Source: Kiritimatiellia bacterium (GTDB lineage Bacteria > Verrucomicrobiota > Kiritimatiellia > SLAD01). From it: a stretch of 10,677 nucleotides of DNA. This document shows positions 5,723 through 10,677 of the stretch, one piece after another. The stretch covers positions 1 to 10,677 of the forward strand of contig SKZA01000167.1 in NCBI GenBank assembly GCA_007127595.1, read 5' to 3'. Position 1 is the stretch's first letter, and each line of letters starts with the position of its first letter. The notes under the pieces were generated by a model that searched no databases, was not told the origin of the DNA, and saw only the letters and a list, made by a program, of their open reading frames with translations. Position numbers and translations under genes: made by a program.

Positions 5723-7453
5723 TCACTCCCCGCGCGTGCTTTGGAGCAGTTTGCGTAATTGCGGCAGGGTGCGCGTATTGATCACGTCCTTCTTCTCCAG
5801 CCAGCCGCGACGGGCCTGCGTGATGCCCGCGCGTATCTGCGCCATTTCCGGAATGCTGTGCGCGTCGGTGTTGATCGTGATCTTCACGCCTTCACGCTTC
5901 GCAAGCTGACAGTACGTATCGTTCAGGTCGAGTCGCTCGTGGCTCGCGTTGAGTTCCAGAAAGACGCCGCGCTGCTTGGCGTGTTCAATGAGACGCGGCA
6001 CATCCACCGGATAAGGCGGCCGGTTCACGATATAGCGTCCGGTCGGATGCGCCACGAACGTCACCCACGGATTGTCCATCGCGCGCATGATTCGTTCCGT
6101 CTGTTTGTCTGAAGGCAGATTGAACTTGCTGTGCACGGAGATGATGACGACGTCCAACAACTTCAACAGCGAATCGCCGATATCCAGCTCGCCGTCGTCC
6201 AGAATATCCACCTCCATGCCTTTCAAAATCGAGATCCCATTGATGGATCCGTTGATCTCGTCGATCTCCTCCATCTGCGCGATCAGCCGGTCCTCGTCCA
6301 GGCCGTTCGCGACCGTCAACCGCTTGGAGTGATCGGTGATGGCGATGTATTCATGACCGGCCTCCGCCGCGGCCTCCGCCATCTCGCGTACGGTGTTCCG
6401 TCCGTCCGACCATTTTGTGTGCGCGTGCAGATTGCCGCGGATATCGTCCAGCTCGATCAGCTTCGGTAGTTTCCCCTTTGTGGCCGCTTCAATCTCGCCG
6501 CGATTCTCGCGCAGCTCGGGCGGGATGAACGGCAGGTCCAGCGCCTTGTACACCTCCTCTTCCGTTCTGCCCGCAACCGCTTCTTCGCCGTCGAACAGCC
6601 CGTACTCGTTCAGTTTCCATTTCTTCTTTTGCGCCAACTTGCGCAATGCGATGTTATGCGCCTTGCTGCCCGTGAAGTAATGCAGCGCCGCACCGTAACT
6701 CTTGTCCGGCACCACGCGCAGATCCACCTGCACACCCGATTGCAGCACGACGCTCGATTTCGTTTCGCCGTGCGCCAACACGTCGGCGACTTCGTCGTAT
6801 TCGACGAATCGTTTCATGACGGGTTTGGCGTCTTTTGCGATCGCGAGGAGGTCGAGGTCGCCGATGGTTTCCTGGCCGCGTCGATAACTGCCGGCGATGG
6901 TGATCTTTTTCAGCCCTTTCAACTTCTTGAGGTGCGCGACCAGTGCGTCCGCATACGCGACGACCGATGTGCGCAGGAAGCGGCGGGACGAGTCCGCGTG
7001 CGCCTTGATGGCGTCGAGGATTTGCTGCTCCGTCTTCTCGCCCAATCCCGGCAAGTCGCGGATCTTGCCTTCTTCCGCCGCGTTCTTCAGCGCGTCCAGG
7101 TCGCCGACGTTCAGGTCGGTGTAAATGGTGCGCACCCGTTTCGGGCCGAGTCCCGGGATGTTGAGCAGGTCCGTGATATGTGGCGGCAGTTCCTTGCGCA
7201 ATTTTTCGAGCGCCTGCGAAGCGCCCGTGTTCACGATCTCTTCAATCTTCTCCGCAAGGTCCTTGCCGATGCCGGATAGTTTCGTGAGATCTTTCTCTTC
7301 TTCCACCATCCCGGCCAGTTCATGCGGCAGATCCTCGACCACGCGCGCGGCGTTGCGATACGCGCGGATACGGAACGGGTTGTCGCCCTTGATCTCCAGG
7401 AGATCGGCGAACTCTTCGAAGCGCTTGGCAATATCGGCGTTGTGAATGGGCAT
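5723..7453 (-). CDS. polX: Family X DNA polymerase with C-terminal PHP nuclease domain
   Basis: The 576-residue protein has the standard bacterial PolX length and order. The N-terminal part (MPIHNADIAKRFEEFADLLE, then 'IKGDNPFRIRAYRNAA') carries helix-hairpin-helix motifs at about 58-70 (LSGIGKDLAEKI), 98-110 (IPGLGPKRV) and 133-145 (LPGLGEKT). The polymerase palm has GSYRRGQETIGDLDLL (188-203); Asp199 and Asp201 plus Asp244 (VQVDLRVV) form the metal-binding triad. The PHP domain has HAHTKWSDG (343-351), ITDHS (372-376), Glu414, His441, AHPTGR (468-473), ELNAS (500-504) and NTDAH (528-532), so the metal site appears intact. Such enzymes fill short gaps in base-excision or end-joining repair, and the PHP domain supplies 3'-5' exonuclease and possibly AP-site activity. 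The start is clear from homology, but there is no Shine-Dalgarno: a heptad repeat array ends seven bases before the ATG. Confidence 0.96.
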   Translation of the reverse strand: MPIHNADIAKRFEEFADLLEIKGDNPFRIRAYRNAARVVEDLPHELAGMVEEEKDLTKLSGIGKDLAEKIEEIVNTGASQALEKLRKELPPHITDLLNIPGLGPKRVRTIYTDLNVGDLDALKNAAEEGKIRDLPGLGEKTEQQILDAIKAHADSSRRFLRTSVVAYADALVAHLKKLKGLKKITIAGSYRRGQETIGDLDLLAIAKDAKPVMKRFVEYDEVADVLAHGETKSSVVLQSGVQVDLRVVPDKSYGAALHYFTGSKAHNIALRKLAQKKKWKLNEYGLFDGEEAVAGRTEEEVYKALDLPFIPPELRENRGEIEAATKGKLPKLIELDDIRGNLHAHTKWSDGRNTVREMAEAAAEAGHEYIAITDHSKRLTVANGLDEDRLIAQMEEIDEINGSINGISILKGMEVDILDDGELDIGDSLLKLLDVVIISVHSKFNLPSDKQTERIMRAMDNPWVTFVAHPTGRYIVNRPPYPVDVPRLIEHAKQRGVFLELNASHERLDLNDTYCQLAKREGVKITINTDAHSIPEMAQIRAGITQARRGWLEKKDVINTRTLPQLRKLLQSTRGE

Positions 7454-7460
7454 GGGGGAT

Positions 7461-7491
7461 AGTGTTCAGTGTTCGGTGTTCAGTGTTCAGT
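7461..7491 (-). repeat. Heptad tandem repeat directly upstream of polX
   Basis: On the plus strand, AGT is followed by GTTCAGT, GTTCGGT, GTTCAGT, GTTCAGT (7464-7491), giving four period-7 units with one transition. On the minus strand, the sense of polX, the unit is GAACACT. The array ends seven bases before the polX ATG and takes up the place where a ribosome-binding site would lie. Confidence 0.9.
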
Positions 7492-7501
7492 CCTTCTCTA
7501 T

Positions 7502-7531
7502 CCTAATCATACTCTTAATCCTAATCTTAAT
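7502..7531 (-). repeat. Hexamer tandem repeat upstream of polX
   Basis: Five consecutive 6-base units on the plus strand read CCTAAT, CATACT, CTTAAT, CCTAAT, CTTAAT. The inner 13 bases (7514-7526) are the exact reverse complement of 5678-5690, at the far end of polX. Confidence 0.85.
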
Positions 7532-7568
7532 CTTGTTCGTCACTCGCCCCGCCTTGCTGTATTCTCCT

Positions 7569-7596
7569 GAACCCTGAACCCTGAACCCTGAACCCT
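7569..7596 (+). repeat. Four perfect GAACCCT heptads
   Basis: Four identical 7-base units stand in the polX/aroD spacer, 11 bases from the aroD stop codon (7608-7610). The unit is the same as the last unit of the array at 5692-5718 and differs by one base from GAACACT at 7461-7491. Confidence 0.92.
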
Positions 7597-7607
7597 TTCC
7601 TCCTGTT

Positions 7608-8360
7608 CTACCGTTCGCCCGAGTCCAACTTCTCCGCCAGTTCCCGACACGACAACTGGCCCGGCGCGGTGGAGCCGTCGATATGTCCGTAGGCGAGGCA
7701 GGAACCGAGTTTCGGGAATTCAATACGTGTCGATGTGCCAAGATCGCCCATGCCGATCAGGCATAGAGGCATTGCACATGTGCCGCCCGTAAGAAAGTCC
7801 CGCAGGCGGTCCACATCGGCGGTTTCATTAACGCGTACCGCAATCTTGACCACGCACTGTCCGTTTACCGCGGCGCGCGCCGTTACGGACGCCAGCTCGT
7901 CCGTTGCCGGTGTCTTTTCATAATCGTGATGCGAGACGATCAGAGCTTTCCTGTTCTTTTCGGCCTGTTCCGCCAACTCGCCGAGCAAGGGACTGCGCAA
8001 TTCAATATCAACGCAGGCGCAGTGTTGGAGGGCGTCGAGCAGGTGCGGTCGACGTTCTTCGTCGGTTCCACGCCAATTACCCCCTTCTTCCGGTATCCGA
8101 AGCGTGGCGATAACCGGATACCCTTTCTCCTCAATGGTGTGCGCAGCGTCCATCCAGTCGCTGGAGGTCACGCCGATGTGGTCGAGCCGCAGTTCAACAA
8201 CGTCGCAACCGGGCGCCGGGTCGGACAGGAACGACGGAACCGTGCGCAGGTCGGAAATGATTCCGACCACGCGGGGTTTCGCGCCCACGGCAACCGAACC
8301 GAAATGGATGATGTGTTGTCTCATCCCGTGAGAATATAGAGGTGGTGCGTGTTCGTCCAT
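7608..8360 (-). CDS. aroD: Type I 3-dehydroquinate dehydratase
   Basis: The 250-residue enzyme dehydrates 3-dehydroquinate to 3-dehydroshikimate, the third step of the shikimate pathway, through a lysine Schiff base. Family features are VELRLD (Glu56 and Arg58), 'VSHHDYEKTP' with catalytic His145, 'VVKIAVRVN' with Schiff-base Lys172, GMGDLGTSTRIEFPKLGSC with substrate-binding Arg212, and STAPGQLSCRELAEKL near the end. The length matches the ~250-residue family. ATG 8360 is chosen because GAGGAG (8369-8374) lies eight bases upstream. It gives a ~20-residue N-terminal extension compared with the next ATG at 8324, which has no such site; a TTG at 8393 is unlikely. The gene lies 117 bases downstream of the lyase and 155 upstream of polX on the same strand, with repeats in both spacers, so co-transcription is possible but not shown. 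Confidence 0.94.
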   Translation of the reverse strand: MDEHAPPLYSHGMRQHIIHFGSVAVGAKPRVVGIISDLRTVPSFLSDPAPGCDVVELRLDHIGVTSSDWMDAAHTIEEKGYPVIATLRIPEEGGNWRGTDEERRPHLLDALQHCACVDIELRSPLLGELAEQAEKNRKALIVSHHDYEKTPATDELASVTARAAVNGQCVVKIAVRVNETADVDRLRDFLTGGTCAMPLCLIGMGDLGTSTRIEFPKLGSCLAYGHIDGSTAPGQLSCRELAEKLDSGER

Positions 8361-8377
8361 CCCCTTGGCTCCTCTTT

Positions 8378-8396
8378 GAGTAGAAGGTCGCAAAGA
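8378..8396 (+). repeat. Interspersed motif GARYAGRAGG-TCGCARAGA, copy 2
   Basis: GAGTAGAAGGTCGCAAAGA matches the minus strand at 4325-4343 at 15 of 19 positions, with transitions only. It is followed by a small GCGGC-GTA-GCCGC hairpin at 8404-8416. Confidence 0.45.
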
Positions 8397-8453
8397 TCAG
8401 GGCGCGGCGTAGCCGCAACCCGGGGCGTCATTCCCGCAGAGCGCGCAGTGCAG

Positions 8454-8474
8454 GAAAATCGAAAATCGAAAATC
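8454..8474 (+). repeat. Three perfect GAAAATC heptads
   Basis: Three identical 7-base units end two bases before the stop codon of the lyase gene (8477). This is another period-7 array of the pattern GAAnnnY in an intergenic spacer. Confidence 0.9.
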
Positions 8475-8476
8475 CC

Positions 8477-9934
8477 CTACAGGCTGTCGCCAAAATCCTT
8501 CTTAAACTTGGCCGCGAGTTTCTGCGGCCAGTCGCTGGTCGGCACAAGCCGGCCGAGGAAAAAGCGGAGCACGGTGGGCTCGTACTCGAACTTCAGGCCG
8601 CCAACCAGTTTGCGGTTCTTGTGGAGCCATAGCAGGCGGTCGGCGACGTACTTCACCTGCGAAAGCGTGAAGACGCGCCGGGGCATGGCGAGTCGCATCA
8701 ATTCCACGTCGGCGAGGACGTCTTTACCGGTGTCATCACGTACGCTGGAGATGGTGCCGCGTTCCATGCCGCGTACGCCGGATATAAGATAGAACGCGGC
8801 GACCAAGGCGCCGGCCGGGTATTCTGTCTGCGGCACATGCGGCAGGAATCCACAGGCGTCCAGATGGCAGCCAAGGCCGCCGGGCGGTGTGACGACGGGT
8901 ACGCCGGCGGCGTCGAGGGTATCGACGAGGTATTTGATGAAGGCGGGCGACTGGCCGATGACCGTTTCATCCTGTGTTTCGTACAGGCCGACCGCCATGG
9001 CTTCGATCTCGCGCACGGACATGCCGCCGTAGGTGAGGAAGCCCTCGTACAGGATGACCATGTCCTTCAGTTTGTCGTAGAGTTTTACGTCATTCGTGCA
9101 GATGCCGCCACCGCGCGTGGAACTGACTTTACGGCTGGAGAAATAGATGAGATCGGCGAGGCCGCAGAGTGTGTGCAGAATTTCCGCGATGGACTTCTTC
9201 TTGAAGGCGGCTTCCCGTTGTTTGACGAAATAGGCGTTCTCGCCGATGAGGCTGGCGTCGAGCACGAGCATGATGTCGTATTGGTCGCAGACCTTGCGGA
9301 CCTGACGCATATTGGCGATGGAGAACGGCTGGCCGCCAATGAGATTCGTGGAGGCCTCCATGCGGATGAAGGGAAACTTATCTGCGCCGTGCTTCTTGAT
9401 GAGCGCCTTGAGCTTGTCGATATCGATATTTCCTTTGAAGGGAAAGCTGCTCTTGATCTTCAACCCTTCCGCCGTGAAAATCTCATCAATCGAGCCGCCG
9501 GGAAGTTCGAAGTGCGCTTTGGTGGTGGTGAAATGATAATTCATCGGCACGATATGGCCCTGTTTGACAAAGGCCTGGGCGATAAGGTGTTCAGCCGCGC
9601 GACCCTGATGGACGGGCAGAAAATATTTGGTTCCGAATACGTCCCGCACGGCCTTCTTCGCGCGATCGAAACTTTGCGAACCGGCATACGCGTCGTCGGC
9701 CTGAAGCATGGATGAGATCTGCTGATCGCTCATGGCGTTGGTGCCGCTGTCGGTGAGCATGTCGAGGAAGATGTCGCGCGTGCTCATGAGGAAGGAGTTG
9801 TAACCGGCGGCCTTGATGGCTTCGAGCCGTTCCTCAATCGGTTTCAGTTGCAACTTCTGTACCGTGCGGACCTTGTGCAGTTCGATGGGGATTTGTTCTC
9901 CGCTGGCAAACTTTATGACGGGCGACTTTTCCAT
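8477..9934 (-). CDS. PLP-dependent beta-eliminating lyase, tyrosine phenol-lyase-like with altered active site
   Basis: The 485-residue protein aligns along its length with tryptophanase and tyrosine phenol-lyase (TPL), cytoplasmic enzymes that split Trp or Tyr into indole or phenol, pyruvate and ammonia. Shared landmarks are LTDSGT (60-65), DAYAGS (81-86), HQGRAAE (109-115), NLIGGQP (197-203), ENAYFVKQRE (232-241), EGFLTYGGM (297-305) and the PLP lysine Lys269. Pocket residues follow TPL rather than tryptophanase: Thr136 in FTTT, Arg392 in MERG, and Phe458 where tryptophanase has His. There are departures: the PLP-contacting Arg of DATR is Leu229 (DASL), and the S-x-KKD motif is S-S-R-K-V. 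A ~22-residue C-terminal extension is also present. The start has AAGGAG at 9946-9951, 11 bases upstream. The family is certain; the substrate and reaction are not, so tpl is not assigned. Confidence 0.9.
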   Translation of the reverse strand: MEKSPVIKFASGEQIPIELHKVRTVQKLQLKPIEERLEAIKAAGYNSFLMSTRDIFLDMLTDSGTNAMSDQQISSMLQADDAYAGSQSFDRAKKAVRDVFGTKYFLPVHQGRAAEHLIAQAFVKQGHIVPMNYHFTTTKAHFELPGGSIDEIFTAEGLKIKSSFPFKGNIDIDKLKALIKKHGADKFPFIRMEASTNLIGGQPFSIANMRQVRKVCDQYDIMLVLDASLIGENAYFVKQREAAFKKKSIAEILHTLCGLADLIYFSSRKVSSTRGGGICTNDVKLYDKLKDMVILYEGFLTYGGMSVREIEAMAVGLYETQDETVIGQSPAFIKYLVDTLDAAGVPVVTPPGGLGCHLDACGFLPHVPQTEYPAGALVAAFYLISGVRGMERGTISSVRDDTGKDVLADVELMRLAMPRRVFTLSQVKYVADRLLWLHKNRKLVGGLKFEYEPTVLRFFLGRLVPTSDWPQKLAAKFKKDFGDSL

Positions 9935-10043
9935 AATGACATGAACTCCTTATTCTTCGATAGCGGCCGGGTCGCAGTTGGCGAAAGATCGTGACGAAGC
10001 CGCACCCTGTTGGCAAGCGGTTGCGATGCGTAAAGGCCATCAT
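9834..10043 (-). other. Candidate upstream ORF overlapping the lyase start
   Basis: A 69-codon minus-strand ORF begins ATGATG at 10043, with AGGGA at 10053-10057 about nine bases upstream. It runs 101 bases into the lyase gene in another frame. Its predicted product is Arg-rich with no recognisable domain. Its start segment is a near copy of the lyase start segment. It could be a leader ORF affecting translation of the lyase, or a by-product of a small duplication. It contains no Trp, so it is not a TnaC-like sensor in the E. coli sense. Confidence 0.2.
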
Positions 10044-10055
10044 GACATGAATTCC
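9936..10055 (-). repeat. Duplicated translation-start segment (copies at 9936-9949 and 10042-10055)
   Basis: Plus-strand ATGACATGAACTCC (9936-9949) and ATGACATGAATTCC (10042-10055) are direct repeats with 13 of 14 bases identical. On the minus strand the longer versions read GGAGTTCATGTCATTATGG, at the lyase start, and GGAATTCATGTCATGATGG, 106 bases upstream (17 of 19 identical). Each includes a Shine-Dalgarno-like purine run and an ATG. Confidence 0.6.
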
Positions 10056-10135
10056 CTATGCCCGGGCGGGGGTTTTCCTGATTGCTCTTTGGGTGCAGGC
10101 GTGCAACGATGGACCCATCCGAGAGGAGGGGACAG

Positions 10136-10677
10136 ATGAAGTGGGCGCCGCAGCTTCGCTACAGGTATTCAACCAAGCTCTTTATCAGTCACATCGTGGC
10201 GGTCTTCCTGGTGTCGGGCAGCGTCGGCACCTTCTTCTATGTGCGCGCGATGGACAATCTGGTGCGCAGTCTGCAGTCACGACTGCAGAATAGCGCGGCG
10301 TTGTTGAGTCAGAGCATCGATGCGCGCGAATTGGACGTGATTCGGTCCGCCGAGGACGTGCAGTTGGATATCTATAAAGAGACGCTGGAGAAATTGCGTC
10401 GCGTACGCCGAACGAACCCGGACATCGCGTACCTTTACATCATGCGGCGCGAAAACGGGGAGGTGCATTTCGTCGTGGATTCCGACGAGACCGATGCACA
10501 GGCCATGCCGGGCCGGGTATATGAGGATGTGATTCCCGAATTGTTGCTCGGATTCCATGTGGCGTCGGTGGACGACGATTTATACGAAGACGAGTGGGGC
10601 GTGTTCCTGTCAGGTTATGCGCCTATTCGAGGCGGTAACGGCCGCTACCTGGTCGGGATCGACATGCGCGCCGACGA
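10136..10677 (+). CDS. Membrane-anchored sensor protein, N-terminal part (cut by window end)
   Basis: The 180 complete codons in view encode a short cytoplasmic N-terminus, a membrane segment at about 15-36 and then an extracytoplasmic region. The latter has an amphipathic helix (LVRSLQSRLQNSAALLSQSI) and a sensor-like stretch: IYKETLEKLRRVRRTNPDIA then 'YLYIMRRENGEVHFVVDSD', 'GRVYEDV' and 'WGVFLSGYAPIRGGNGRYLVGIDM'. The pattern NPDI-Y-LYI, then FVVDSD, then SGYAPI and L-V-G-I-D is typical of the Cache-type periplasmic sensor domain that precedes HAMP plus an output domain, such as a diguanylate cyclase, adenylate cyclase, phosphatase or histidine kinase. The output domain lies beyond the window. 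The start has a strong GGAGG at 10125-10129, six bases before the ATG. It is divergent from the lyase across a ~200-base spacer; whether the sensor affects the lyase cannot be judged. Confidence 0.75.
   Translation, partial: MKWAPQLRYRYSTKLFISHIVAVFLVSGSVGTFFYVRAMDNLVRSLQSRLQNSAALLSQSIDARELDVIRSAEDVQLDIYKETLEKLRRVRRTNPDIAYLYIMRRENGEVHFVVDSDETDAQAMPGRVYEDVIPELLLGFHVASVDDDLYEDEWGVFLSGYAPIRGGNGRYLVGIDMRAD

Noticed and set aside
6629..7279. 216-codon ORF on the plus strand
   Set aside because: It is antisense to polX and has no recognisable protein features.
7461..7596. CRISPR-like array
   Set aside because: The units are 6-7 bases with no spacers between them, so these are simple tandem repeats, not CRISPR.
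8837..9715. 292-codon ORF on the plus strand
   Set aside because: It is antisense to the lyase, whose homology is unmistakable, and shows the Asp/Val/Gly/Arg-rich composition of a shadow frame.

Overview
The window looks like chromosomal DNA from a bacterium of the PVC group, most likely Verrucomicrobiota/Kiritimatiellota. The main pointer is the secreted protein at 2742-4133. Its C-terminus has a WESYTAGL-DPESRL-type segment followed by a 'TPSLTNPDW ... IPGTGD ... YRLIV' module, which is common at the ends of secreted proteins in that group. Base composition is fairly G+C-rich throughout. There is no phage, integrase, transposase, CRISPR array, tRNA or rRNA visible.

Left part (1-4133): a small exported coiled-coil protein (+) converges on a LysE-family exporter (-). 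The exporter diverges from a polytopic membrane protein (+), and the two may share a bidirectional promoter. A small lipoprotein (+) follows; its promoter lies so close to its ATG that the mRNA is probably leaderless. The lipoprotein converges on the secreted PVC-type protein (-), with a hairpin-rich spacer between them.

Central part (4134-8360): a ~390-bp spacer leads to a class I DAHP synthase (+, first step of the shikimate pathway). Then come a bacterial PolX DNA polymerase with a PHP nuclease domain (-) and a type I 3-dehydroquinate dehydratase (-, third step of the same pathway).

Right part (8477-10677): a PLP-dependent beta-eliminating lyase of the tryptophanase/tyrosine phenol-lyase family (-) and, divergently, the 5' part of a membrane sensor protein (+) cut by the window edge. 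Three of the right-hand genes concern aromatic compounds (two for synthesis, one probably for breakdown of tyrosine or a related amino acid), but strand and spacing do not make them one operon.

Two features deserve most attention. First, the lyase keeps the tyrosine phenol-lyase substrate-pocket residues and the PLP lysine, but lacks the cofactor-contacting arginine and has changed residues on both sides of the PLP lysine. It is also preceded by a duplicated translation-start segment that opens an overlapping upstream ORF. Second, the spacers around polX carry short tandem repeats of 6 and 7 bases. The same composite (GATTAGGATTAAG plus GAAC-type heptads) sits at both ends of polX in inverted orientation, and other heptads of the form GAAnnnY occupy the neighbouring spacers.
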